Positions 8,586-17,203 of a DNA stretch of 64,000 nucleotides are shown one piece after another. The notes below the pieces were generated by a model. The model saw only the letters and a program-made list of their open reading frames with translations, had not been told where the DNA came from and searched no databases. Both the position numbers and the translations under genes were made by a program. Each line of letters opens with the position of its first letter. Within the stretch, counting starts at the first letter, position 1. Source of the stretch: Micromonospora sp. DSM 45708 (GTDB lineage: Bacteria > Actinomycetota > Actinomycetes > Mycobacteriales > Micromonosporaceae). The stretch is taken from positions 6,448,001 to 6,512,000 of the forward strand of contig NZ_CP154796.1 in the NCBI RefSeq assembly GCF_039566955.1, read 5' to 3'.

Positions 8586-11500
8586 ATGACGTCCGAGGCT
8601 CCGCACCACCCCGGCCAGGAGCCGGGCGAGGTGTCGCCGGGCACCGGCGGACCGGTGCCGTACGGCGATCAGCCGGCGCAGCAGGACAACGGGTACAACG
8701 GCACGCCCGACCTCGGCTGGGCCCCACCCCCGCCGCCCGGTCGGCCCGCCCCGCCGGCTCCGGCCTGGGCCGCGGCCGACGACCAGGCCCCCGCCTGGGC
8801 CCCGCCCGCCGGCCAGCACGTCACCGGCCGGGCCACCGCCCAGGTCCCCCCGCCCGCCGAGCCGGGCGGTCGGGGTCCGCAGCCCGCCTGGGACGCCCCC
8901 GAGCAGGGCGCACCGGCCTGGGCCGCCTCCGGCCCGGGTGCTCCCGCGTGGGGGCCGGGCGAGCCGGCCCGTCCGGACCGGTCCGGCGAGCCGGGACCGC
9001 CCGCCTGGGCGCCGGCGCCGCCCGCCGGTCCCACCGAACCGGCTCCGCCCGCCTGGGCCGCCGAGCAGAACCGTCCCGCCCGGGGCGCCGCCGGGGAGCA
9101 GCCCGGCTGGGCGCAGCCCGAGGCGGGCGCGCGGAGTACCGGCTACGTCCCGGCTCCGGCCACCGTGCCGAACGAGTCCTGGGTCACCCCCGCCGGCTCG
9201 GACGACCCGAACCGCTTCGGCGGATTCACCCCCGCCGCGCAGCACGGCGACGACGCGGGCTGGGCCGTCGGCACCGGCGCCCAGCCGGACGACCCGAACC
9301 GCTCCGGCGGTTGGAACCGGCGGGACGAGCAGCCCGGCGCGCAGCCCGACGACCCGAACCGCTCCGGCGGTTGGACGCCGCGCGACGCCCAGCCGGCCTG
9401 GGTTCCGCCCGGTCAGCAGAGCGGGGCCACCTGGCCGCCGGCCGAGCCGACCGCCCGAGCCGCCGCCAAGGTCTCCGTGCCCGGCGCCGTCCGGCCCGAA
9501 CCGGCGTGGTCCACTCCGGAGCAGTCCGACCAGGACAACCGGTCCCCCCACACCGAGGACGACCCGCACCGCTCCGGCGGTTGGCAGGCGGCCGGCGGGC
9601 CGCAGCACGACGAACCGGCCCGCTCCGGCGGCTGGCCCGCCCCGCAGGGAGAGAACCGGGCCGGCGGCTGGGACGGTTCCACTCGGGACGACGACCCGGA
9701 CCGCTCCGGCGGTTGGGCCGCGGGTGGTCGCGCCGCCGGCGCTGCCGAGGTCCCGCAGTCGGGCGCCTGGGGCGAGTCGGAGCACCCCCGGTCCGCCGGC
9801 TGGAACGGCGCCCCGGCCATGCCGCAGCGCGGCACCGACGAGCAGGCCGGCGCCTGGAACGACGCTCCCGCGCTGCCGCAGCGCGACGCCGACGAGCAGG
9901 CCGGCGGCTGGAACGACGCTCCCGCCTCGCCGCAACGTGACGGCGACGGACCGGCCGCCGGTTGGGGTGGCGCCGCAGCCGGGCAGCAGCAGCGGGAAGC
10001 CGAGCGGCCGGCGGACGAGCCGGTCCGGCCCGGGTGGGGCGGCAACCAGGACGAGCGGTCGCCCGGACGCGCGACCGTCGAGCCCTGGTCGCCCGCCGAG
10101 GCGTGGGGCCACGCCGACGAGGCCCCGTCGGCGCCGTCGCGCGGCTGGCAGCCCGCCGAGGACGGACCGGTCTACCAGCCCGCGCCCGCGCCGGGCATCT
10201 CCCCCGGCCACGCGGTGCCGCTGCCCGCGCAGAGCCAGCGGGTGCCGGGGGCCGCACTGGCGGCCGTACCGCCCGCCGACCACCCGGCCGCCGCGCAGTT
10301 CGGCCCGGCCGAGCGTGAACCCCAGGCGTACGAGCCGGAGCGCGGTGACGCCGGCTGGGGCGCCGCCCGGTCCGGCCAGGAGGAACCGCAGTCGCCGGCC
10401 GGTCCGCTCGTTCCCGGCCCGCGCACCTCGCCCGAGGCCGGCGCCGCCGGGCCGATCTCGGCCAGCGCGTCCGTGCCGGTGGCCAGCCGGGTCACCCCGC
10501 CGTCCGACCAGCCGGTGCACCCGACCGGCGCGTCCACGCCGCAGCCCCGGGTGTACGGCCGGCCGACCCGGCCGGAACCCGAGGACACCCCCGGGGCGGA
10601 CGACTCACACGGCTACCCCGGCCAGGACGGTCCCGCCGCCTTCGCCGGCCCGCAGTCCCGCTCCGACGACGCACACGGCTTCGGCGGCCCACAGTCCCGG
10701 CCCGACGACGCACACGGCTACGGCGGCCCTGCCTCCCGGCCCGACGACGCACACGGCTACGGCGGCCCTGCCTCCCGCTCCGACGACGCACACGGCTTCG
10801 GCGGCCCACAGTCCCGGCCCGACGGCCCGCACGGCTACCCCGGTCAGGACGGTCCGCCCGGCTTCGGCGGGCCGCAGTCCCGGTCCGACGACGACGAGCC
10901 GCGCGGATACGCCGACCGGCCGTCCTCGCCGGCCGGTCCGCCGCCGTTCCCGGTCGGTGTGCCGTCCTTCGTGGACCCGCCCGGCAACAACCGTCCGGCC
11001 AACGGCGTGCACCCGCAGGACAGCGAGCAGCCCGGCGGGTCGCGCGACTCCTTCGGCAGCCCCGGCGGCCAGCAGAACCCGTTCGGCGGCCCGGGTGGTC
11101 ACCAGGACCCCTACGGCGGTCCGGGCGGCCACCAGGACGCGTACGGCGCCCCCGGCGGCCGTCCCGACCCGTTCGCCGGCCCGGGTGGCCAGCAGGACGC
11201 GTACGGCCCGTCGGCCGGTGGGCGCGCCTCGGTCGCCGTACCGGGTCAGGGTCCGGCGGGCGAGCCGGGCGGCTTCCCGCCCGCGTTCCCGCCGCCGCCC
11301 CAGCAGGGCCCACCGGCCTGGTCCCCGGACGGCCCGGCCGACGACTCCGATCAGGGCCGCTTCGACGCGTTCAAGCCGGACGCCGAGCCGAAGACCGAGG
11401 CGCCCGCGCCGAAGGTGCGCAACGGCCGGGTGCTGGCTCTGGTGCTCATCGCGGCCGTGCTGATCCTCGCCGTGCCGCTCGGCCTGCTCACGCTGCTCGG

Positions 11501-11729
11501 CAAGATCGGCGGCGACGACAAGCCGGCGGCCTTCGATCCGGCGGTCGGCTCGTGCATCAAGCAGTCCGGCGCGACCGCCGCGGCTGCGGACTGCGGCGAG
11601 CAGGGCGCGTTCACCGTGGTGTCGAAGGTGGACAACAAGGACAAGTGCGCAGACCTGTCGCAGCCCACGGTCGTCCTCCAGGGCGGCGGCACCAACCGGG
11701 TGCTCTGCCTGAAGCCGGCCGGCCAGTAA
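8586..11729 (+). CDS. 1047-aa repeat-rich membrane protein with LppU/SCO3897-like C-terminal domain
   Basis: ATG 8586 follows GGAGGAGG (8571-8578). About 940 N-terminal residues are low-complexity Pro/Gly/Ala and lack a signal peptide, so they are probably cytoplasmic. They contain repeat families: DDPNRSGGW-type (near nt 9204, 9290, 9350, 9559, 9690), a 39-bp tandem unit encoding DDAHGYGGPASRP-like 13-mers (10665-10859), and PGGHQDPYGG-type repeats (11059-11210). One membrane helix (about 946-970) leads to a 75-residue outer domain with four cysteines (SCIKQ, DCGEQ, KCADL, LCLKP) resembling the LppU/SCO3897 family. The many WAPP/GGW repeats suggest a flexible scaffold or interaction region. 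Function unknown. Confidence 0.8.
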   Translation: MTSEAPHHPGQEPGEVSPGTGGPVPYGDQPAQQDNGYNGTPDLGWAPPPPPGRPAPPAPAWAAADDQAPAWAPPAGQHVTGRATAQVPPPAEPGGRGPQPAWDAPEQGAPAWAASGPGAPAWGPGEPARPDRSGEPGPPAWAPAPPAGPTEPAPPAWAAEQNRPARGAAGEQPGWAQPEAGARSTGYVPAPATVPNESWVTPAGSDDPNRFGGFTPAAQHGDDAGWAVGTGAQPDDPNRSGGWNRRDEQPGAQPDDPNRSGGWTPRDAQPAWVPPGQQSGATWPPAEPTARAAAKVSVPGAVRPEPAWSTPEQSDQDNRSPHTEDDPHRSGGWQAAGGPQHDEPARSGGWPAPQGENRAGGWDGSTRDDDPDRSGGWAAGGRAAGAAEVPQSGAWGESEHPRSAGWNGAPAMPQRGTDEQAGAWNDAPALPQRDADEQAGGWNDAPASPQRDGDGPAAGWGGAAAGQQQREAERPADEPVRPGWGGNQDERSPGRATVEPWSPAEAWGHADEAPSAPSRGWQPAEDGPVYQPAPAPGISPGHAVPLPAQSQRVPGAALAAVPPADHPAAAQFGPAEREPQAYEPERGDAGWGAARSGQEEPQSPAGPLVPGPRTSPEAGAAGPISASASVPVASRVTPPSDQPVHPTGASTPQPRVYGRPTRPEPEDTPGADDSHGYPGQDGPAAFAGPQSRSDDAHGFGGPQSRPDDAHGYGGPASRPDDAHGYGGPASRSDDAHGFGGPQSRPDGPHGYPGQDGPPGFGGPQSRSDDDEPRGYADRPSSPAGPPPFPVGVPSFVDPPGNNRPANGVHPQDSEQPGGSRDSFGSPGGQQNPFGGPGGHQDPYGGPGGHQDAYGAPGGRPDPFAGPGGQQDAYGPSAGGRASVAVPGQGPAGEPGGFPPAFPPPPQQGPPAWSPDGPADDSDQGRFDAFKPDAEPKTEAPAPKVRNGRVLALVLIAAVLILAVPLGLLTLLGKIGGDDKPAAFDPAVGSCIKQSGATAAAADCGEQGAFTVVSKVDNKDKCADLSQPTVVLQGGGTNRVLCLKPAGQ

Positions 11730-11736
11730 CCCCACC

Positions 11737-11772
11737 CGAAGCGCCCGCTCCCTCCCGGGGGCGGGCGCTTCG
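11737..11772 (+). terminator. Hairpin terminator after the LppU-like gene
   Basis: CGAAGCGCCCGC (11737-11748) pairs perfectly with 11761-11772 across a 12-base loop, starting 7 bases after the stop codon. Confidence 0.75.
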
Positions 11773-11837
11773 CGCTGTCCCCACCCCCCCCGGGCGGTGG
11801 CTGGGAGCGCGGGCCGGGGGTGCGGCACGATGGGGGG

Positions 11838-13673
11838 ATGAGCGCACGAGTACGGGCACCTGAGCTGCGCGGTCGCGGCTGGCTGAACACCGGCGGCAAG
11901 GCCGTGACGCTGGCCGACCTGCGGGGCAAGATCGTCTTGTTGGATTTTTGGACCTTCTGCTGCATCAACTGCCTGCACGTGCTGGACGAGCTGCGCCCGC
12001 TCGAGGAGAAGTACGGCGACGTGCTGGTCGTGATCGGGGTGCACTCGCCGAAGTTCGAGCACGAGAAGGACCCGGACGCGCTGGCCGCGGCCGTCGAGCG
12101 GTACGGCGTGCACCACCCGGTGCTCGACGACCCCGAGATGGACATGTGGCAGCAGTACGCGGCGAAGGCCTGGCCGACGCTGTCGGTGGTCGACCCGGAG
12201 GGTTACGTGGTGGCCACCATGGCCGGGGAGGGGCACGCCGAAGGGCTGGCCCGGCTCATCGACGACCTGATCGCCACGCACGAGGCGAAGGGGACGTTGC
12301 ACCGGGGCGAGGGCCCGTACGTGCCGCCGGCGGAGCCGGAGACGGCGCTGCGCTTCCCCGGCAAGGCCGTACCGCTCGACGGCGGGCATCTGCTGGTCTC
12401 CGACTCGGCCCGGCACTCCCTGGTCGAGCTGGCGCCGGACGGGGAGACCGTGGTGCGCCGGATCGGCACCGGCACCCGTGGCCGCACCGACGGCCCGGCG
12501 GCCGGCGCCACGTTCGCCGAGCCGCAGGGCCTCTGCCTCCTGCCGCCGCACGTGGCCGAGGTGGCCGGCTACGACCTGGTCGTCGCCGACACGGTCAACC
12601 ACCTGCTGCGCGGCGTACGGCTGGAGACCGGCGAGGTGGTCACCGTGGCCGGCACCGGGCGGCAGTGGCGCTCGACGGTCGACGACCACGCGCACGACGC
12701 GCGCGCCGTCGACCTCTCCTCCCCCTGGGACGTCGCCTGGTACGACGACCGGGTGATCGTGGCGATGGCCGGCATCCACCAGCTCTGGTGGTTCGACCCG
12801 ATCAAGCGGACCGCCGGCATGTACGCCGGCACCACGGTCGAGGCGCTGCGCGACGGCCCGCTGCCGGACGTCTGGATGGCCCAGCCCTCCGGGTTGTCCG
12901 TCTCGGCCGACGGCGTCCGGCTCTGGATCGCCGACAGCGAGACCAGCGCGGTCCGCTGGGTCGAGGCCGGCGAGATGCACACCGCCGTGGGTCAGGGCCT
13001 GTTCGACTTCGGGCACGTCGACGGCCCGGCCGACCAGGCGTTGCTCCAGCACCCGCTGGGCGTGTGCGCGCTGCCGGACGGCTCGGTGCTGATCGCGGAC
13101 ACGTACAACGGCGCGGTGCGCCGCTTCGATCCGGCGGCCGGCCAGGTCGCGACCGTGGCCGACGGGTTGGCTGAGCCGAGCGACCTGGTGGTCACCCCGG
13201 CGGGCGAGGTGCTTGTGGTCGAGTCGGCCGCGCACCGGTTGACCCGGCTGGCACCCGGCGCGCTGACGGCGGCCGGCGCGAGCACGGTGGCGGGCGCGCG
13301 GCACCGGATGGAGCGCAGGCCCTCCGACGTGGCGGCCGGGGAGCTGACGCTGGACGTGATCTTCACGCCGGCGCCGGGGCAGAAGCTCGACGACACGTAC
13401 GGGCCGTCGACGCGGCTGGTGGTGTCGGCGTCCCCGCCGGAGCTGCTGGTCGACGGTGCCGGCACGACCACCGACCTGTCCCGGCGGCTGGTGGTCAGCG
13501 GGGACGTGACGCAGGGGGTGTTGCAGGTGACCGCCCAGGCGGCGACCTGCGACGCGGATGTCGAGCACGCCGCCTGCCACCTGACCCGGCAGGACTGGGG
13601 CGTGCCGGTCCGGGTGGTCACCGGCGGTGCCACCCGCCTTCCGCTGGTGCTGCGCGGCCTCGACGAGTCCTGA
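11838..13673 (+). CDS. Thioredoxin-fold / NHL-repeat protein
   Basis: 611 aa from ATG 11838. Residues about 1-150 are a thioredoxin/TlpA-type fold with the redox site WTFCCINC, followed by the cis-Pro region AWPTLSVVD. Residues about 170-460 are NHL-type beta-propeller blades (for example GLCLLPPHVAEVAGYDLVVA and GVCALPDGSVLIADTYNGAV). The last 130 residues form an additional beta domain. No signal peptide is visible, so it is likely cytoplasmic. The same architecture occurs in human NHLRC2 and many actinobacteria; its substrate is not established. The preceding gene has its own terminator, so it is probably transcribed alone. Confidence 0.85.
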   Translation: MSARVRAPELRGRGWLNTGGKAVTLADLRGKIVLLDFWTFCCINCLHVLDELRPLEEKYGDVLVVIGVHSPKFEHEKDPDALAAAVERYGVHHPVLDDPEMDMWQQYAAKAWPTLSVVDPEGYVVATMAGEGHAEGLARLIDDLIATHEAKGTLHRGEGPYVPPAEPETALRFPGKAVPLDGGHLLVSDSARHSLVELAPDGETVVRRIGTGTRGRTDGPAAGATFAEPQGLCLLPPHVAEVAGYDLVVADTVNHLLRGVRLETGEVVTVAGTGRQWRSTVDDHAHDARAVDLSSPWDVAWYDDRVIVAMAGIHQLWWFDPIKRTAGMYAGTTVEALRDGPLPDVWMAQPSGLSVSADGVRLWIADSETSAVRWVEAGEMHTAVGQGLFDFGHVDGPADQALLQHPLGVCALPDGSVLIADTYNGAVRRFDPAAGQVATVADGLAEPSDLVVTPAGEVLVVESAAHRLTRLAPGALTAAGASTVAGARHRMERRPSDVAAGELTLDVIFTPAPGQKLDDTYGPSTRLVVSASPPELLVDGAGTTTDLSRRLVVSGDVTQGVLQVTAQAATCDADVEHAACHLTRQDWGVPVRVVTGGATRLPLVLRGLDES

Positions 13674-13682
13674 GCCGACGTG

Positions 13683-13733
13683 TGTCAGGAGGGGCCCCTG
13701 TTATGCGTCAGGCGTTGACCGGGGGCCCTCCTG
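13683..13733. repeat. Dispersed GGAGGGGCCCC hairpin element, copy A
   Basis: CAGGAGGGGCCCC (13686-13698) pairs with 13721-13733 around an ATGCGTCA-containing loop. It fills the gap between two convergent genes and ends directly at the pxpA stop codon, so it probably acts as a bidirectional terminator. Related copies are at 17736, 24261 and 31071. Confidence 0.75.
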
Positions 13734-14483
13734 TCACGCGAACGGAGTGAGCGTGACGCCCGCGTCGACTAGCGCCGCCCGCACCAGCTCGGCGCAGCGC
13801 ACCGCGCCCGGCGTGTCCCCGTGCAGGCAGATCGACTCGACGGGGCATGGGATCACGCTGCCGTCGACCGCGACCACGGTCCGTTCGACGGCCATCCGGA
13901 CCGCCCGCGCGGCGACCTGGTCCGGGTCGGTCACCAGCGCGTTCGGGGCGCTCCGGGGCACCAGTGCCCCGTTGGGCAGGTAGTTGCGGTCGGCGAAGCC
14001 CTCGGCCACCACGCGCAGGCCGGCGCCGACCGCGAGCTGGGCGAGCACGGTGCCGGGCTGGCAGAGCACCGGCAGTTCGTGGTCGTACCCGCTGATCGCC
14101 GCCACCAGTGCGGCGGCCTGCGCCTCGTCGCACGCCGCCGCGTGGTAGAGCGCGCCGTGCGGCTTGAGGTAGCGCACCCGGGTGCGGTAGAGCCGGCAGA
14201 ACGCGTCCAGCGCCCCGAGCTGGTAGATCGTCTCGTCGCGCAGTTCGGCGAAGTCGTAGGCGATGTGCCGCCGGCCGAAACCGGCGAGGTCCCGGTAGCC
14301 GACCTGGGCACCGACCGCGACGCCGCGCTCGGCGGCGGCGGCGCACACCCGGTGCATGGTGGCCGCGTCCCCGGCGTGGAAGCCGCAGGCCACGTTGGCG
14401 GAGCTGATCAGCCCGAGCAGCGCCTCGTCGTCGCCGAGCCGCCAGCTGCCGAATCCCTCGCCGAGGTCAGCGTTGAGGTCCAT
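13734..14483 (-). CDS. pxpA: 5-oxoprolinase subunit A (LamB/YcsF family)
   Basis: 249 aa, the standard PxpA length. The N-terminal MDLNADLGEGFGSW, ANVACGFHAGD and KPHGALYH are family signatures. PxpA with PxpB and PxpC forms the prokaryotic ATP-dependent 5-oxoprolinase that opens pyroglutamate to glutamate, clearing a spontaneous damage product of glutamine/glutamyl metabolism. It is the last gene of the pxpB-pxpC-pxpA operon, and its start overlaps the end of pxpC by 17 bases, so translation is likely coupled. Confidence 0.93.
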   Translation of the reverse strand: MDLNADLGEGFGSWRLGDDEALLGLISSANVACGFHAGDAATMHRVCAAAAERGVAVGAQVGYRDLAGFGRRHIAYDFAELRDETIYQLGALDAFCRLYRTRVRYLKPHGALYHAAACDEAQAAALVAAISGYDHELPVLCQPGTVLAQLAVGAGLRVVAEGFADRNYLPNGALVPRSAPNALVTDPDQVAARAVRMAVERTVVAVDGSVIPCPVESICLHGDTPGAVRCAELVRAALVDAGVTLTPFA

Positions 14484-15357
14484 GGAACCTGACCGTAGTC
14501 CCTGGGCGGGCCTGGGCGAGCGCGGTCACGTCGTCCACCACCCCGATGACCGGGTAGCCGCCGGTGGTGGGGTGGTCGGCGAGGAAGATCAGCGGCTGGC
14601 CGTTCGGCGGCACCTGCACCGCGCCGAGCACCAGGCCCTCGCTCGGCAGTTCGCCGGCGAACGCGCGGGGCAGGGCGGCGCCGGCCAGCCGCGCGCCGAC
14701 CCGGTTGCTGTCCGTTGCGACGGTGTACGCGGCGCGGCCCAGCAGGTCGAGCGCGGCCGGTGTGAACCAGTCCTGCCGGGGGCCGGGTCGCACGGTCAGC
14801 GACACCTCGGGCGGCACCGCCCGGGTGACGGCGAGGTCGACCGGGGGTGGCGGGCCGACCGGTGTGCCCGTCGGCAGCCGGTCCCGGTCGCGCAGCGGCG
14901 GCGGCCCGAGGCCGGAGAGCGTGTCGGTGGACCGGCTGCCGAGCACCGGCTCGACGGTGATTCCGCCGCTGACGGCCAGCCAGGTGCGGACGCCGGCGCG
15001 GGCCGGACCGATCCGCAGCACCGCGCCGGCCGGCAGCGACAGCGGTCGTCCCACGTCGCCGGGCCGCCGCTCGATCTCGCCGGGTCGTTGCCCGGGTCCC
15101 CGCGGGCGCTGCTCGACGAGCACGTCGGCGGGGGCGCCGGTGAGCGCGACGGTGACCGCCCGGGTGACGCGCAGCACGCAGCCGGTCAGGGTGATCTCCA
15201 GGCCGGCGGCGTGCTCCGGGTTGCCGACGAGGCGGTTGGCCAGGCGCAGGGCGGCCGGGTCGAGCGCGCCGGAACGGGGGACGCCGAGGTGGGCCCAGCC
15301 GGGCCGGCCCTGGTCCTGGACGGTGGTGAGCGCGCCGGCCCGCAGCACCTCGATCAT
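14467..15357 (-). CDS. pxpC: 5-oxoprolinase subunit C (KipA/biotin-dependent carboxyltransferase family)
   Basis: 296 aa. The opening IEVLRAGALTTVQDQGRPG is diagnostic of the PxpC/KipA/YbgK family, as are GALDPAALRLANRLVGN near residues 30-46 and the C-terminal DHPTTGGYPVIG. It works with PxpA and PxpB in 5-oxoproline hydrolysis. Its ATG overlaps the pxpB stop by four bases (ATGA) and its end overlaps pxpA. The family name 'carboxyltransferase' reflects homology to urea amidolyase domains, not a proven activity here. Confidence 0.92.
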   Translation of the reverse strand: MIEVLRAGALTTVQDQGRPGWAHLGVPRSGALDPAALRLANRLVGNPEHAAGLEITLTGCVLRVTRAVTVALTGAPADVLVEQRPRGPGQRPGEIERRPGDVGRPLSLPAGAVLRIGPARAGVRTWLAVSGGITVEPVLGSRSTDTLSGLGPPPLRDRDRLPTGTPVGPPPPVDLAVTRAVPPEVSLTVRPGPRQDWFTPAALDLLGRAAYTVATDSNRVGARLAGAALPRAFAGELPSEGLVLGAVQVPPNGQPLIFLADHPTTGGYPVIGVVDDVTALAQARPGTTVRFHGPQR

Positions 15358-15968
15358 GGCGCGTCGACGAACCGGACCCGGGTGCCGGGCGTGAGCCGGG
15401 CCGGCGGGTCGGCACGTACGTCGAAGAGGGTCAGCTCGGTCCGGCCGACCAGCAGCCAGCCGCCCGGTGAGGCGGCGGGGTAGATGCCCGCGTACGGGCC
15501 GGCCAGCGCGACCGAGCCGGCCGGTACCCGGGTACGCGGGGTGGTGAGCCGCGGCACGGCCAGCTCCGGCGGCAGCCCGGTGAGGTAGGCGAACCCGGGT
15601 GCGAAGCCGCAGAACGCGACGCGGAACCCGGTGCGCCGCAGCCGGTCGACCACGGTCGGCACGTCGACGCCCCAGTGGTCGGCGACGGCGGGCAGGTCCG
15701 CCCCGTCGTACGCGACGGGCACCCGGATCTCGGCGGTGGCGGCGCCGATCGGGGTGTGTCGGGGGTGCCAGCCGGCGATCCGCGCGGCGGTGGCCGCCGG
15801 GTCCGGCACGTCGTCGAGCAGTACGGTGAGCGCGGCGGGGACGATCTCGGCCGCGACCAGTTCACCGGCCGCGCGCCGGTGCCACAGCTCGGCGCGCCAC
15901 GCCTCGACCTGGTCGGGGTCGTCGCAGTCGAGCAGCAGGGCGTGCGCCCCGACGGGCCGGATCCGCAT
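15354..15968 (-). CDS. pxpB: 5-oxoprolinase subunit B (KipI/allophanate hydrolase subunit 1 family)
   Basis: 204 aa. I start at ATG 15968 (MRIRPVGAHALLLDC), which has GAGGA eight bases before it; the frame is open far upstream but that part is antisense to the hemolysin III gene. Conserved features include RVAFCGFAPGFAYLTGLP and VPAGSVALAGPYAGIYP, typical of the PxpB/KipI cyclophilin-like domain. It is the first gene of the pxp operon. A 12-bp palindrome (16007-16018) lies 39 bases in front of it and may control the operon. Confidence 0.9.
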   Translation of the reverse strand: MRIRPVGAHALLLDCDDPDQVEAWRAELWHRRAAGELVAAEIVPAALTVLLDDVPDPAATAARIAGWHPRHTPIGAATAEIRVPVAYDGADLPAVADHWGVDVPTVVDRLRRTGFRVAFCGFAPGFAYLTGLPPELAVPRLTTPRTRVPAGSVALAGPYAGIYPAASPGGWLLVGRTELTLFDVRADPPARLTPGTRVRFVDAP

Positions 15969-16006
15969 CCGGTCATCCTCGCGTCGTCGGGCGTGACGGT
16001 CCACAC

Positions 16007-16043
16007 TACTTGCAAGTAACCTACGGTGTCGTAACCTGATGAG
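16007..16043 (+). promoter_or_regulatory. Leaderless promoter with overlapping palindrome
   Basis: TTGCAA (16010-16015) and TAACCT (16032-16037), separated by 16 bases, look like a sigma-70 promoter. Transcription would begin about 7 bases later, at or next to the GTG start at 16044, giving a leaderless mRNA. The -35 box lies inside the perfect 12-bp palindrome TACTTGCAAGTA (16007-16018), a plausible repressor site shared with the divergent pxpB gene. Confidence 0.5.
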
Positions 16044-16721
16044 GTGACCACCTCCGCACCGCTCCGGCTCCGGCCGGTCGACATCGGAAAGCCGCGCATG
16101 CGCGGCTGGCTCCACGCGTACGCGTTCTTCGCCGCGCTCGTCTGCGGCATCGTCCTCTGTTCGGTCGCCGCCACCCGGCCCGGCTGGGCGCCGCTGGTGA
16201 GCTGCCTGATCTACAGCCTCACCGTGTGCGGGCTCTTCGGCACCAGCGCGCTGTACCACCGGCGGGTCTGGTCCGAGCGCGGCTACCAGATCATGCGCCG
16301 GATGGACCACTCGATGATCTTCGTGTTCATCGCCGGCACGTACACCCCGTTCTGCGCGCTGCTGCTGGACACCCGGCACGCGACGATCATGCTCAGCCTG
16401 GTCTGGGGCGGCGCGCTGGCCGGCGTCGCGGTCAAGATGATCTGGCCGCACGCGCCGCGCTGGGTCTCCGCCCCGCTCTACCTGGCGCTCGGCTGGGTGG
16501 CGGTGGCGATGCTGCCGGAGATCCTGCACTCCGGCGGCGTCACCGCGCTGGTGCTGCTGAGTGTGGGTGGCGCGATCTACAGCGTGGGCGCGGTGTTCTA
16601 CGCGCTGCGCCGGCCGAACCCGTGGCCCACCGTCTTCGGCCACCACGAGTTCTTCCACGCGTGCACGCTGGTCGCGGCGATCTGCCACCACATCGCGATC
16701 TACTTCGCGCTGTTCGCCTGA
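16044..16721 (+). CDS. Hemolysin III / YqfA-type seven-helix membrane protein
   Basis: 225 aa with seven predicted membrane helices. The hallmark motifs of the HlyIII/PAQR family are present: SALYHRR (helix 2 end), DHSMIFVFIAGTYTPF (helix 3) and GHHEFFHACTLVAAICHH (helix 7), which carry the His/Asp/Ser residues that bind metal in PAQR proteins. The name comes from a Bacillus cereus hemolysin; in most bacteria the role is unproven and may be lipid hydrolysis or membrane homeostasis. The GTG start coincides with the predicted transcription start (leaderless). Confidence 0.88.
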   Translation: MTTSAPLRLRPVDIGKPRMRGWLHAYAFFAALVCGIVLCSVAATRPGWAPLVSCLIYSLTVCGLFGTSALYHRRVWSERGYQIMRRMDHSMIFVFIAGTYTPFCALLLDTRHATIMLSLVWGGALAGVAVKMIWPHAPRWVSAPLYLALGWVAVAMLPEILHSGGVTALVLLSVGGAIYSVGAVFYALRRPNPWPTVFGHHEFFHACTLVAAICHHIAIYFALFA

Positions 16722-16753
16722 GCCGGCACGCCGCACCCCGGCCCGGACGTGCA

Positions 16754-16783
16754 CGAGGGCCCCGCGCCGTTGCGGGGCCCTCG
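16754..16783. terminator. Bidirectional hairpin terminator between convergent genes
   Basis: CGAGGGCCCCGC (16754-16765) pairs perfectly with 16772-16783, 6-base loop. It serves the hemolysin III gene and the convergent DUF6458 gene. Confidence 0.8.
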
Positions 16784-16797
16784 GGTCTCGGGGTGGG

Positions 16798-17088
16798 TCA
16801 GGCCGGGTAGCCCGAACCCGGGCGGCGCACCTCGCGGTACTCCTCGCGCACGACCCGGTCGCCCTGCACCGGTGCCACCGGCTCGGCGACGACCTGCTGG
16901 CGCACCGGCGCGGCGACCACGCGGCGCCGGCTGTTCCAGAAGTAGAGCGTCGTGAGCAGGCCGGCGAGCCCGGCGAGCATGAGCACCCAGCCCACCACGT
17001 TGAGGTTCAGCCATCCCAGGTCGGCGTCGATGGCGAACGCGAAGATCGCGCCGAGCGCGATGAGGAAGATGCTGGCACCGATGCCCAT
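16798..17088 (-). CDS. DUF6458-type small membrane protein, paralogue 1
   Basis: 96 aa from ATG 17088, preceded by GGAGG at 7 bases. Two membrane helices (MGIGASIFLIALGAIFAFAI and VVGWVLMLAGLAGLLTTLYF) are joined by a short loop, followed by an arginine-rich cytoplasmic tail with RRR after the second helix. The helices are closely similar to those of the second copy at 17805-18074, with divergent tails. The family is common in actinobacteria; its function is not known. Confidence 0.8.
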   Translation of the reverse strand: MGIGASIFLIALGAIFAFAIDADLGWLNLNVVGWVLMLAGLAGLLTTLYFWNSRRRVVAAPVRQQVVAEPVAPVQGDRVVREEYREVRRPGSGYPA

Positions 17089-17203
17089 GATGTCGCCTCC
17101 TTGGCGTCCTGCTGGCGTTTCTGCCCGCCGCGGCCAGGGATGAGGTAGCGGCACACATCGACATACCCACGCGCTCCGATCGCCAATCAGGCAAGCTGGG
17201 CGG

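Noticed and set aside
10665..10859. Tandem 39-bp direct repeats that could be mistaken for a CRISPR array
   Set aside because: Units are contiguous without unique spacers, stay in frame, and encode a 13-aa protein repeat within the LppU-like gene.
8409..13580. Very long open frames antisense to the LppU-like and thioredoxin-NHL genes (700-990 codons)
   Set aside because: In 72% GC DNA stop codons are rare in the antisense frames. These translate to low-complexity Arg/Gly/Ala proteins, have no ribosome sites, and are explained by the sense genes with normal third-position bias.
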